A DNA stretch of 64,000 bases from Hymenobacter ruricola (GCF_015694525.1 NZ_JADQDM010000005.1:248001-312000), one strand, 5' to 3'. Counted from the first letter of the stretch, positions 30,641 to 39,004 are shown. Numbers and translations: made by a program. Notes: a model not told the origin generated them from the letters alone.

Positions 30641-32707
30641 TTACGCTTTCCGCTGCCGCCGCTTCAGGCCCTTGAGCCACGCGTACGTGGCCTCCTGCGC
30701 CCGCAGTGGCTTTTCACCCTCTGCGGCTGCGATGAACTGGTTGTCGAAATCGCGGGCTTTCACATTGTCGTGGCGCTGGAAATCGAGCAGCTGGCGCACT
30801 TCGGCGCGCAGGCCGTTGTCGAGGATGGGGAAGGCCACTTCCACGCGCCGGTCAAGGTTGCGGGTCATCCAATCGGCGGAGGAGACGTAGACTTTTTCCT
30901 CGCCGCCGTGGGCGAAGACGTAGACGCGGCTGTGTTCCAGGTAGCGGTCCACGAGGCCGCGCTGCCGGATGTTGCCGCTGCAATCGGGCAGGCCGGGCAG
31001 CAGGCGGCCGATGCCGCGCACAATGAGCTCGATGCGCACGCCGGCCTTGCTGGCTTCGTAGAGTCTGGCTATCATGCCCTCGTCCTCAATGGCATTGACT
31101 TTGAGAATAATAGAAGCGTCCTTGCCTTTTTTGGCCTGCTTGATTTCGTGGTCAATTAAGGCGTTGAGGCCGGGGCGCAGGCCGAAGGGCGCCACCAGCA
31201 GGTGCTCCAGCTTGGGCGGTGCGGCCGTGGGGTCGAGCAGGTACTGAAACACGGCGGCCGACTCGCGGGTAAGGCGCTCGTCGGCCGTGAACAGGCCGTG
31301 GTCGGTGTAGAGGCCGGCGGTGCTTTCGTTGAAGTTTCCGGTGCTGAAGTAGCCGTAGCGGCGGGTGGTTTCGTCGGCTTCGCGGCGCGCGACGAGCAGC
31401 AGCTTGCTGTGGCACTTCAACTCGGGCGGCGTGAAGACGACGTGGGCGCCGGCCCGCTTCAGCTTGTCGGCCCAAAACAGGTTGGACTCCTCGTCAAACC
31501 GCGCTTTCAGCTCCACCACGGCCGTGACCTGCTTGCCGTTTTTGGCGGCTTTGAGCAGGGCTTTCACCACGGTGCTTTTGCTGGCCACGCGGTAGAGCGT
31601 GATGCTGATGGCCGACACGCGCGGGTCGGTGGCGGCTTCGCGCAGTAGGCGCGTCACGTAGTCGAAGCTCTGGTAGGGCGGGTGCAGCAGGTGGTCGCGC
31701 TGCCCAATGGCATCGAGCAGGCTGCCGGTGCGCGGCAGCGTGGGGTGGGCCAGCGCCGGCCACTCGGGGTAGTGAAAGCTGGTTTCGCCAAAGTCCGGAA
31801 AGCCGAAAAAGTCGCGAAAATTGTGGTAGCGGCTGCCTTCCACCAGTTCTTCGGCGGTGATGCCGGTTTTCTGCTTGAGGGCGCGCAGGGCTTCGGCGGG
31901 CATCTGCGGGTCGTAGAGCAGGCGGGCGGGGAAGCCGGTGGCGCGCTTGGCCAGGCTGCTGCGAATTTTCTCCATCAAATCGCCCGATACCTCTTCCTCG
32001 ATGTCCAGCTCGGCGTCGCGCGAGAGCTTGATGGCGTTGACTTCCACCTGCGCATAGGCCGGAAACAGCTCGGCCGCGCCCACCCGAATAACATCGTCCA
32101 GAAACAACACGAACCGCTCTTCGCCCTCATCGGGCAGGCGCACGAAGCGGCCGCCGTGGCGCTTGGTGGGCAGTTCCATTACCAGCACGCGCTCGGCTTC
32201 CGCTTTGGCCTTGGGGTCGCGCGGCTGGCTCAGGAAGAAGGTCAGGTACACGGCCTGGTCCTTCAGAAACAGGTGGTGCAGGGTTTCATCCAGCGCCACG
32301 GGCGAGAGCAGGTCGCGCACGTGGTCGCGGAAGTAGCGGGCCGCCCACGCGCGCTGCTTGTCGGCGAGCTGGGCTTCGCTCAGCAGGTGAATGTGGTGGG
32401 CGTTGAGCTCGGGCAGCAGCTGCTCCCGGAACGTGGCCCCGAACTCCTGCTGCTGCCGGGCCACTTCGGCCAGCACCTCCTTCAGCACGCGCTTGGGCCG
32501 CTCGCCGAGCTTGGCGCGGGTTTTCTTCTTGAGCTTGGTGAGGCGGCGCAGCGTGGCCACCCGCACCTTGAAAAACTCGTCGAGGTTGCTGCTGAAAATG
32601 GCCAGAAACTTGAGCCGCTCCAGCAGCGGCACGGCCGGGCTTTGGGCTTCTTGCAGCACGCGGGCGTTGAAACGCAGCCAGCTCAGGTCGCGGGAAAGGA
32701 CTTTCAT
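30641..32707 (-). CDS. ppk1: Polyphosphate kinase 1
   Basis: 688 residues, the usual Ppk1 length. All four domains are recognisable: N-terminal RDLSWLRFNARVLQEA, head domain with SSNLDEFFKVRV, and the two phospholipase-D-like catalytic domains. The autophosphorylated His is His433 in LKCHSKLLL and the second catalytic His is His592 in EHSRVYVFAHGG; the STGNFNESTAGLYTDHGLFT segment is also conserved. It polymerises ATP gamma-phosphate into polyphosphate at the membrane. sixA is 30 bases upstream on the same strand, so the two form an operon. CHSKL replaces the usual HAKL context, a mild variation. Confidence 0.97.
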   Translation of the reverse strand: MKVLSRDLSWLRFNARVLQEAQSPAVPLLERLKFLAIFSSNLDEFFKVRVATLRRLTKLKKKTRAKLGERPKRVLKEVLAEVARQQQEFGATFREQLLPELNAHHIHLLSEAQLADKQRAWAARYFRDHVRDLLSPVALDETLHHLFLKDQAVYLTFFLSQPRDPKAKAEAERVLVMELPTKRHGGRFVRLPDEGEERFVLFLDDVIRVGAAELFPAYAQVEVNAIKLSRDAELDIEEEVSGDLMEKIRSSLAKRATGFPARLLYDPQMPAEALRALKQKTGITAEELVEGSRYHNFRDFFGFPDFGETSFHYPEWPALAHPTLPRTGSLLDAIGQRDHLLHPPYQSFDYVTRLLREAATDPRVSAISITLYRVASKSTVVKALLKAAKNGKQVTAVVELKARFDEESNLFWADKLKRAGAHVVFTPPELKCHSKLLLVARREADETTRRYGYFSTGNFNESTAGLYTDHGLFTADERLTRESAAVFQYLLDPTAAPPKLEHLLVAPFGLRPGLNALIDHEIKQAKKGKDASIILKVNAIEDEGMIARLYEASKAGVRIELIVRGIGRLLPGLPDCSGNIRQRGLVDRYLEHSRVYVFAHGGEEKVYVSSADWMTRNLDRRVEVAFPILDNGLRAEVRQLLDFQRHDNVKARDFDNQFIAAAEGEKPLRAQEATYAWLKGLKRRQRKA

Positions 32708-32737
32708 AGAAGGGGTTTTATCATTGCGAGCGCCTCC

Positions 32738-33232
32738 TCAGCTCGCGTTGCGCGGGTAGTCGTAGAAGTAAAACTCGGCATTGGCCTTGCTCACTTCCTC
32801 CCACTTATCGGTGTCGAAGCGCAGGCAGGCCACGGCGGCGGTGGGCATCTCGTTGAAGGGCGAGGGCGACAGCTCGTTGGCCGTTTCGGTGATGGTGGGG
32901 TTGTGGCCCACCAGCAGCACCGAAGCGGCCGTGTCGGGCAGAGCCCGAATGATGGCCAGCAGGCCATCCACGTCGCTGCCGTAGATGCCGGGCTCCACCA
33001 CGATTTTGTCGTGCGGGTACTGCATTTCGCGGGCCACCAGCACGGCCGTGCTCATGGCGCGCACGGCCGGCGAGCTCACCACCAAATCGGGGCAGATGCG
33101 GCGCTTGGCCAGGGCCTTGCCCATGAGGGGGGCATCGTCGCGGCCCCGGTCGTTGAGGGGACGTTCCTGGTCGCTGAGCTCGTCGAAGCTCCAGCTGGAT
33201 TTGGCGTGGCGAAGGAGGTAAAGCGTTTTCAT
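32738..33232 (-). CDS. sixA: SixA-type phosphohistidine phosphatase
   Basis: 164 residues. Histidine-phosphatase (RHG) motif LLRHAKSSW places the phosphoryl-accepting His at 9 with Arg8; Arg58 in SSPAVRAMSTA and the second His in VGHNPTITE complete the pocket. The LRHAKSSW form is that of SixA proteins, which dephosphorylate histidine phosphotransfer proteins or PTS components. It is the upstream gene of a two-gene operon with ppk1 (30-base gap, containing a stray TCATTGCGAGCG repeat half), a pairing known elsewhere and consistent with phosphate metabolism. Cytoplasmic. Confidence 0.92.
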   Translation of the reverse strand: MKTLYLLRHAKSSWSFDELSDQERPLNDRGRDDAPLMGKALAKRRICPDLVVSSPAVRAMSTAVLVAREMQYPHDKIVVEPGIYGSDVDGLLAIIRALPDTAASVLLVGHNPTITETANELSPSPFNEMPTAAVACLRFDTDKWEEVSKANAEFYFYDYPRNAS

Positions 33233-33337
33233 GGGGCGAAGCTAACGGCGTTTGGCTTACCCCGGGCGTTAGGAAAAGGTTATGGGCGCGCCGTGGGTGC
33301 CGCCGGGCCTTGCGTGGCGCGCCGCAAAGCCAAAGAA

Positions 33338-33383
33338 TAGTCCCGGCGGTGGCTTCCACACTAGGAAACCACCGCCGGGACTA
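33338..33383 (-). terminator. Long hairpin, likely terminator of the azoreductase gene
   Basis: 20-base arms starting TAGTCCCGGCGGTGG, mirrored with one mismatch around ACACTA. It lies 38 bases past the azoR stop on the minus strand and is followed there by TATTCTTT. Confidence 0.7.
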
Positions 33384-33420
33384 CTCCGCCGCCGCCCTAT
33401 CCGGCCAAGCCCAGCGGCTT

Positions 33421-34017
33421 TTATACGGCTACGCTGTCAATTCCTTTTTGCAGGGCGGTGGGCTCAAATTCGGGCAGCTTCAGGCCTTCGGCACGGGCCA
33501 CCGTCACGTCGCGCATGCCCAGAAAGCCAAGCATCTGGCGCAGATAGGGCGCGGCGAAATCGTAGGGCTGCATGGGGCCCTCAGAGTAAATACCCCCGCT
33601 GGCAATGGCCACGTACACTTTTTTGCCCTTGATGAGCCCTTCCGGCCCGCTGGGCGTGTAGCGGAACGTGATGTTGGCCCGGGTGAGGTGGTCGAGCCAG
33701 GACTTGAGCGCCGAGGTGATGCTAAAGTTGTAGAACGGCGACCCGATGACGAGCACATCGGACGCCATCACTTCGGCAATGGCCTCATCGGAGTGCCGCA
33801 CGGCCTCCTGCTGCTCGGGCGAGCGGCTTTCGGCGGGCGTGAAGTAGGCATTCAGGTGCGCTTCTTCGAGGTGGGGGAACGGGTGCCGGGCCAGGTCGCG
33901 CACGACCACCGTGCTACCCGGGTGCGCGGCCAGGAGCTTGTCGATGATGCCCTGGCTGAGGCGCGTGCTGTACGACTTGGCGCCCTGAATACTGGAAATG
34001 ACTTGCAGAATCTGCAT
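33421..34017 (-). CDS. azoR: FMN-dependent NADH-azoreductase / NAD(P)H quinone reductase
   Basis: 198 residues from the ATG at 34017. Flavodoxin-like fold of the AzoR family: N-terminal phosphate loop SSIQGAKSYSTRLSQGI, the FMN-contacting GSPFYNFSITSALKSWLDH, and the FTYRYTPSGPEGL-like strand (FRYTPSGPEGLIKGKK) followed by ASGGIY. It reduces quinones or azo compounds by two electrons with NADH, guarding against electrophile stress. It is divergent from an HxlR regulator gene, the classic arrangement in which the regulator represses the reductase until a reactive electrophile is sensed; two matching palindromes lie between the genes. Confidence 0.93.
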   Translation of the reverse strand: MQILQVISSIQGAKSYSTRLSQGIIDKLLAAHPGSTVVVRDLARHPFPHLEEAHLNAYFTPAESRSPEQQEAVRHSDEAIAEVMASDVLVIGSPFYNFSITSALKSWLDHLTRANITFRYTPSGPEGLIKGKKVYVAIASGGIYSEGPMQPYDFAAPYLRQMLGFLGMRDVTVARAEGLKLPEFEPTALQKGIDSVAV

Positions 34018-34126
34018 AAAACAAAAGGGGTGAAAAAAGGTGATAAACTGCGCGCCAGCCCCTTGGCCCACCGGCCAATGACAAGGGCTTGCCCGCGAAG
34101 CAACCGGGCTGGTTGCGCCCGTCACT

Positions 34127-34148
34127 CTGGTTACCTCAAGTAATCAGG
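34127..34148. promoter_or_regulatory. HxlR operator candidate 1 (imperfect palindrome)
   Basis: CTGGTTACC and GTAATCAGG separated by four bases (TCAA). It repeats the half-site of operator 2 with one mismatch and a spacer one base shorter, and lies about 110 bases upstream of the azoR start. Confidence 0.5.
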
Positions 34149-34161
34149 TTGCCGTTTGTTT

Positions 34162-34168
34162 GTACCTT
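34162..34168 (+). promoter_or_regulatory. Candidate -7 box of the hxlR gene
   Basis: TACCTTG followed by CC, close to TAnnTTTG, with TTTG elements just upstream. It lies between the two operator palindromes. Confidence 0.4.
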
Positions 34169-34196
34169 GCCGCCACTTCAGATTACGTGGCGGTAG

Positions 34197-34220
34197 CCTG
34201 ATTACCTGCTGGTAATCAGG
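34197..34220. promoter_or_regulatory. HxlR operator candidate 2 (perfect palindrome)
   Basis: Perfect 10-base arms CCTGATTACC and GGTAATCAGG with spacer TGCT. It lies downstream of the predicted hxlR transcript start and 36 bases before its ATG, so binding would repress the regulator's own gene. The half-site GTAATCAGG recurs at 34140-34148. Confidence 0.65.
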
Positions 34221-34255
34221 CATGCTTCGCCCTTCACCACTCCCCTTCTGCTGCC

Positions 34256-34636
34256 ATGACGAAACGCCCCGACGACCATTCCCAATGCGCCCCCACCATG
34301 CAGGCCCTGCGCAATGCCCTGCTGGTGGTGAACGGCAAGTGGAAGCTGCAAATCATTGTGGCCCTGAGCACTGGCACCCGGCATTTTCGCGGGCTGGAGC
34401 GCAGCGTGCCGGGCATTTCCACCAAAGTGCTGGCCAAGGAGCTGAAGGAGCTGGAGGCGCATCAGTTCATCGAGCGCACGGTGCACCCGGGCCCGCCCGT
34501 GGTGGTGGACTACCACGTGCTGCCCTACGCCCGCACCCTCGACCCCGTGATTGAGGTGCTGAAAGCCTGGGGCACCCAGCACCAGCAGCGCCTGAATGAC
34601 CAGCAGGCCGCCGCCGGAGAAGCCGCAACGGCTTAG
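34256..34636 (+). CDS. HxlR/MarR-like winged-helix transcriptional regulator
   Basis: 126 residues. HxlR family signatures: VVNGKWKLQIIVALSTGTRHFRGLERSVPGISTKVLAKELKELEAHQFIERTV is one continuous winged helix (about 25-78), followed by the wing VDYHVLPYARTLDPVIEVLKAWG. Cys11 near the N-terminus (DDHSQCAPTMQAL) is at the place where HxlR-type sensors carry the electrophile-reactive cysteine (YodB/HypR type). Divergent from azoR with shared palindromes. The inferred role is repression of azoR and itself, relieved by quinones or diamide-like stress. Confidence 0.93.
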   Translation: MTKRPDDHSQCAPTMQALRNALLVVNGKWKLQIIVALSTGTRHFRGLERSVPGISTKVLAKELKELEAHQFIERTVHPGPPVVVDYHVLPYARTLDPVIEVLKAWGTQHQQRLNDQQAAAGEAATA

Positions 34637-34805
34637 CCAGCGGCAGCCGGCGAGGGCATTCTGGCCGGCCGCACCGGCTATTTCGGCCCCGAGCCAACCA
34701 TTTACCGAAACCTGGTGGGCACCAATGATTGGGCCGGCAAAAGCGGCCGGTGCGGCCGGGCTGCACCGGCTGGTTTCGATGGGGCGAGTGCCGTACTTTC
34801 GCCTC

Positions 34806-35519
34806 ATGCCCGCATCTGCCCGAACCAGCGTCTTCATCAGCTACAGCCACGCCGATGAAAAGTGGCGCAAGCTCCTGGAAACCCACTTCGCGCCGCTGAA
34901 GCGCCACTACGAGAACCTGCGCATCTGGAGCGACCAGAACCTGAACGAGGGCGAGCCCTGGCTGGCCCGCATCCGGGAGGAGCTGGCCACGGCCAAGGTG
35001 GGCATTCTGCTGGTGAGCCGCCACTTCATGGCTTCCGACTTCATTCATTCCGATGAGCTGCCGCCCCTGCTGGCCGCGGCCAAGGAAGAAGGCGTGACGC
35101 TGCTCCCGGTCATCGTGGGGCATTGCACCTTCAAAGGCTCGCCGCTGGGCAAGCTGCAGGCCTTCAACAAGCCCGACAAGCCGCTGGCCGACCTCACGCC
35201 CTCGCAGCGCGACAAGGAGATGGTGCGCCTGTGCGAGAAAATCAGCAAGCTGCTGAACCTGAAACCTGCCAAGCCCGCTGCCGCCAAGCCCGCCGCTGCC
35301 GCCAGGAAGCCCAAAGCCGCAGCAACGGCAGCTACTCCAGAACCCGCCCCGCCCCTCACGGCCGCCGCCATTGCCCGGCGCCGGGCCATTGCCAAGCGCA
35401 AAAGCGAAGCCACCGCCGCCAAAAAGACGAGTTCCAAGGCTTCGGCGCCTAAAAAGCCCACTGCTGATGCTCCGGCTCCTAAAAGGCCGGCAGCCAGAAA
35501 AGCGCCGGCTAAAAAGTAG
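34806..35519 (+). CDS. TIR-domain protein with histone-H1-like basic tail
   Basis: 237 residues from the ATG at 34806; the longer frame from 34596 overlaps hxlR and has no family similarity. TIR domain (about 6-150): box 1 TSVFISYSHADEKW, the BB-loop region WSDQNLNEGEPW, and LLVSRHFMASDFIHSDEL, where Glu84 fits the catalytic glutamate of NAD-cleaving TIR enzymes, then LLPVIVG. Residues 152-237 are low-complexity Ala/Lys/Pro (about one quarter lysine or arginine), like Hc1/H1-type DNA-binding tails. Bacterial TIR proteins often trigger NAD depletion in phage defence; fusion to a nucleic-acid-binding-like tail is unusual. A TACTTTC box at 34794-34800 would give a nearly leaderless transcript. 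Confidence 0.85.
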   Translation: MPASARTSVFISYSHADEKWRKLLETHFAPLKRHYENLRIWSDQNLNEGEPWLARIREELATAKVGILLVSRHFMASDFIHSDELPPLLAAAKEEGVTLLPVIVGHCTFKGSPLGKLQAFNKPDKPLADLTPSQRDKEMVRLCEKISKLLNLKPAKPAAAKPAAAARKPKAAATAATPEPAPPLTAAAIARRRAIAKRKSEATAAKKTSSKASAPKKPTADAPAPKRPAARKAPAKK

Positions 35520-35695
35520 CCTTTCATTTGGCCGGCCACTGCAGCACCGGCTACCGCAGCGGCTTAGGATTCTCTTTGCCTGGCTTGGGATGGAGCGTAT
35601 TCCGGCGGCAGTTGCGGCCGGTCGGTTTGCCGTTTGCGGCAGGTCGTTTAGCAGCCCATTGTTCCTGCCTGCGTTCGACGGCTTTTATTTGTGTC

Positions 35696-36535
35696 ATGCG
35701 CACTTACCCAAACTTCCTGAGCAGCAGCGGCGGACTGCTGGCTCTTCTGCTCAGCAGCTGCCAGCCGTCGGCACCAAAAGCCACCCAGGCCCCGGAAGTC
35801 ACCGAAACCGGCCAGTGGGTGGGCACCGGCGAGCAGCGCCTGCGTGCCGAAATCTACCGCAGCGCCACCCTCAGCCCCCACCCCACCCTGCTGCTGGTGC
35901 TGCACGGCGATGCCCCCTTCAACAAGCCCGACTACCAGTACACCCTGGCCCGCGAGGTGGCCCGGGCCAACCCCGACGTGGTAGCCGTGGGCCTGTTGCG
36001 CCCCGGCTATACCGACCCTGCCGGCCACCAGTCGGACGGCGAGCGCGGCGAAGCCACCGGCGACAACTACACCCCGGCCGTTATCGACGCCGTGGCGGGC
36101 GCGCTCACCACGCTCCGGGCCCGCTACCACGCGGGGCGGGTGGTGGTGGCCGGGCACTCGGGCGGGGCCGCCATCGCCGCCGACCTGCTGGGCCGCCACC
36201 CCGGCCTGGCCGATGCGGCCCTGCTGGCCTCCTGCCCCTGCAACGTGGCCACCTGGCGCGCCCACATGAAGCGCCGCGTGGGCGGGGCCATTTGGGACCA
36301 GCCCGTAGCCAGCGTGTCGCCGGAACAGGTGGTGGCCCGCGTGCCGGCCCGCACGCGGGTGACGCTGCTGGTGGGCGCCGCCGACTCCACGGCTCCGCGG
36401 GCCCTGACGCAGGAGTATTACCAGCAGCTGCGGCAGCGAGGCATCCCGGCCACGGTGGTTGAGCTGCCCGGCCTGGGCCACGAGATTTTTCTGGGCCAGG
36501 CCGTGCGCCAGGAAATCGGACGGCTTTTGCACTGA
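35696..36535 (+). CDS. Alpha/beta hydrolase lipoprotein
   Basis: 279 residues from the ATG at 35696, chosen because it opens a lipoprotein signal (LLALLLSSC, lipid Cys about 22). The hydrolase core has the oxyanion strand LLLVLHGDAPF, the nucleophile elbow VVVAGHSGGAAIA with the catalytic Ser, an acid candidate in LLVGAADSTAP and the terminal His in ELPGLGHEIFLG. It therefore looks like a complete, membrane-anchored periplasmic esterase or peptidase of the dienelactone-hydrolase-like group; the substrate is unknown. Downstream of the TIR gene by 176 bases with no clear link. Convergent with the pectate lyase gene. Confidence 0.83.
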   Translation: MRTYPNFLSSSGGLLALLLSSCQPSAPKATQAPEVTETGQWVGTGEQRLRAEIYRSATLSPHPTLLLVLHGDAPFNKPDYQYTLAREVARANPDVVAVGLLRPGYTDPAGHQSDGERGEATGDNYTPAVIDAVAGALTTLRARYHAGRVVVAGHSGGAAIAADLLGRHPGLADAALLASCPCNVATWRAHMKRRVGGAIWDQPVASVSPEQVVARVPARTRVTLLVGAADSTAPRALTQEYYQQLRQRGIPATVVELPGLGHEIFLGQAVRQEIGRLLH

Positions 36536-36542
36536 AACCAAT

Positions 36543-36642
36543 GCAGCCCGTCATGCAGAGCGGCGCGAAGCATCTTTACCGCGATAGTAACTAATTACTA
36601 CTGCGGTAAAAATGCTTCGCGCCCCTCTGCATGACGGGCTGC
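36543..36642. repeat. Palindromic intergenic element, GTCATGCMGAGC family, copy F
   Basis: Arms GCAGCCCGTCATGCAGAG...GCGAAGCATCTTTACCGC, inverted at the right end as GCGGTAAAAATGCTTCGC...CTCTGCATGACGGGCTGC. The centre AGTAACTAATTACTAC is almost identical to copy E. It lies between convergent genes (stops 36535 and 36659). Confidence 0.9.
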
Positions 36643-36658
36643 TATAAGTGCTTATCCT

Positions 36659-38950
36659 CTATTGCTTGAGTAGGCGGCCCGTCCGCACGTAGCCTTCTTC
36701 GTCCCGAATCAGGATGAGGTACATGCCCGGTTTCACGTCTTTCAGGTCAACGGTTTGGTTAGTGAAGCCGGTTTTCAGCAGGCTGCCCGTGACGGTGTAG
36801 AGCGAAAACGCCCGCTTGCTCTTCCAGCCCACCACCATTTCGTCGGCGGCCGGGTTGGGCGACACCTGCAACGACAGCTCGGCCTGCGGCTTCAGCGTGG
36901 CCAGGGCGCCGGTGTAGACCGTGCTCATGTAGTACAGGTTGGCGGTGGTGCCTTTGGCAATTTGGTGGGCGCCGGCTGGGAGGCTCATCGTGAACAAGCC
37001 ACCGCTAACGGTTTGGTTGACGTTGTCAATTTTCACCGTGCCGCTGAAACCGGTGTTGAACACCAGCGTGAGGGTGGCAGTGGCGGTGGTGGTGAAGGAA
37101 ATCAGCGTCGCCGACTCCAGTTTCAGGCACTGCGTCAGGTTCAGGCTGTTGTACGTCACCGAACCCTGCGAAGTGGACAGGTTGCCGCTGATGGTGTAGA
37201 ACGTGCTGCTGGTGCCCGACAAGGTGAAGTTGTGCACCATGCCGGCCGTGCTCGTGCCACCGCCCGTGCCGCCGCCACCGGTGCCGCCGCCGCCCGTGCC
37301 GCCCCCGCCGCCGGGAGTTGGCGCATCGCCCTGCACCGAAACCAGGCCGGTGCGGTAGTTTACCAGCGCATTCTGCAAGGGCACGTTGACGGCCGAAGAG
37401 GCGTCATCGACCGAGTTATTGAAGGTCCACTGGAAATCGCCGCCTTTCACGCGCCCCGAATACAGCATTACGGTGGCCTGGGCCGCGGCGGGGGCCTCCG
37501 GCGTGTAGGTGTACATCACGGCCGGGTTGGTGTCGAAGTTGTTGTAGGTGTTGTTGCCGTAAGCCGAATGAACGGTGTTGGGCACGGTTTGCGTCCGGGA
37601 AGTCACCACGTACGCATCGAAGTCAACCGTGGAGTTGGGGAAGCCGGTGGCGCCGTAGGGCACGAAGCGCTGCTGGCCGGCCATGTAGTTGTCGAACGCC
37701 TTGATGGTGCCGCCGTCCTCGTTCGAGAAGATGGGCATGGTGTTGTAGTCGTTGCGCTGCGTGGTGGGGTTGTACACGTCCGTGCCCTGCATCGAGGTCA
37801 GCATCGGGTACTTGCAGTTGCGGAAGTAGTTGCTTTCCATGAACACCGAGGAGCCTTCCGTGGAGCCGGCCCCGTACTTGGCGTTGCCGTCGTAGTAGTT
37901 GTTGTACACGTGCGCCGAGTAGAACCGCACCCGGGGGTGGCGCGAATCGGAGTGGTCGTACCAGTTGTGGTGGTAGGTGATGTACAAGCCCTGCGTCGTA
38001 TTCTCGCTCAGGCCCAGCAGGTTGCACTTGCCAGAATCCCAGAAGTGGTTGTAGGAGAACGTGACGTAGGTTGACTTTTTGCAGTCCAGCGCGCCGTCGC
38101 CCTTCACCTGGTCGGCGGCACTGCCGGCGTGGCCGTAGAAGAAATCGCAGTTGTGCACCCAGATGTAGTCGTTGTCCTGCTGCAGGCCCACGTTGTCGCC
38201 CTCGTCGCTGTCGCAGTTCATCGTGCCGATGTTGCGGATTTCCACGTTGGAAGCGCCTTTTATGCGAATGCCCCAGCCGTCGGCCACGGCATCGTTGCCC
38301 ACGCCTTCCATGGTGATGTAGCTGGAAGCAAAATTGTTGTTCTCCACCACAAGGTCGCCGTTCAGCATGTAGCTCAGGTCGGTGATTTGCCCGATGAACC
38401 GAACAATCAGCGGGCGGGCATCGCGGCCCTTTTTGAAGCCGTCCAGGATGGTTTGCAGGCCCACGCAGGGGTTGGTGGTGGCCCCGGTCACGTTGAGCGA
38501 AACGGTGTTTTTGCTGTTTTGGGTGATATAGAGAATCACGGCATTGCTCTTTACGGTGCCGTTGGCGTTGTAGGCGCCCGGCACCCGGCCGTTGCTGAAG
38601 GCAAACCCGGTGCGGTCCTGGGCCTGCACCGTCAGCGAGCCGGTCACCGTGGCGGCGCCTTCTACCCCGCCGCTGACGGGCGCCACTTTAAGGGTGTAAG
38701 AACCGGGCGCCAGGCCCAGGGCATCAGCCCGGTAAAAGGAGCCGTAGTTGCGAATGAGCTGGTCGTCGAGCTTCTGGTTGACCACGCCGGCGCCGGTGTA
38801 GTACACGTTGTAGCTCTGCGCCGTGGCCAGCGGCTGCCACCGCACGTAGGCCGACTCCTGCCAGCCGGCCGATTCCACTATGGTGAGCGCCTGGGCCCGC
38901 ATGGCCAGCGGCAATAGCAACAGCAAGAGTAAAGAAAGCAAGTGCTTCAT
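36659..38950 (-). CDS. Secreted pectate lyase (PL1) with T9SS sorting domain
   Basis: 763 residues from the ATG at 38950, with signal peptide MKHLLSLLLLLLLPLAMRAQ. An N-terminal fibronectin-like region (about 25-110) precedes a right-handed beta-helix of the PL1 type: calcium-binding aspartates in CDSDEGDN and KGDGALDCKK, and the catalytic region HHNWYDHSDSRHPRVRF with the RHPRVR arginine. A Gly/Thr-rich linker (about 560-590) leads to a second beta domain (NLSTSQGSVTYN to YMSTVYTG) and a T9SS sorting domain (LQVSPNPAADEMVVG to GRLLKQ). It cleaves polygalacturonate by beta-elimination outside the cell. Single gene; no SusCD pair nearby. Confidence 0.93.
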   Translation of the reverse strand: MKHLLSLLLLLLLPLAMRAQALTIVESAGWQESAYVRWQPLATAQSYNVYYTGAGVVNQKLDDQLIRNYGSFYRADALGLAPGSYTLKVAPVSGGVEGAATVTGSLTVQAQDRTGFAFSNGRVPGAYNANGTVKSNAVILYITQNSKNTVSLNVTGATTNPCVGLQTILDGFKKGRDARPLIVRFIGQITDLSYMLNGDLVVENNNFASSYITMEGVGNDAVADGWGIRIKGASNVEIRNIGTMNCDSDEGDNVGLQQDNDYIWVHNCDFFYGHAGSAADQVKGDGALDCKKSTYVTFSYNHFWDSGKCNLLGLSENTTQGLYITYHHNWYDHSDSRHPRVRFYSAHVYNNYYDGNAKYGAGSTEGSSVFMESNYFRNCKYPMLTSMQGTDVYNPTTQRNDYNTMPIFSNEDGGTIKAFDNYMAGQQRFVPYGATGFPNSTVDFDAYVVTSRTQTVPNTVHSAYGNNTYNNFDTNPAVMYTYTPEAPAAAQATVMLYSGRVKGGDFQWTFNNSVDDASSAVNVPLQNALVNYRTGLVSVQGDAPTPGGGGGTGGGGTGGGGTGGGTSTAGMVHNFTLSGTSSTFYTISGNLSTSQGSVTYNSLNLTQCLKLESATLISFTTTATATLTLVFNTGFSGTVKIDNVNQTVSGGLFTMSLPAGAHQIAKGTTANLYYMSTVYTGALATLKPQAELSLQVSPNPAADEMVVGWKSKRAFSLYTVTGSLLKTGFTNQTVDLKDVKPGMYLILIRDEEGYVRTGRLLKQ

Positions 38951-39004
38951 AGAGGAAGTATTGGGGGTGGGTGCGGCCGAAGCCAGTGAGGGAATAGAGT
39001 TACA

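Noticed and set aside
34596..34805. Longer N-terminus for the TIR protein
   Set aside because: It overlaps hxlR and adds about 70 residues of non-conserved, low-complexity sequence; the TIR strand begins right after the ATG at 34806.
8251..36642. Intergenic palindromes as ordinary rho-independent terminators
   Set aside because: They lack T-runs, share fixed sequence across loci, and in several places a separate true terminator lies next to or inside them.
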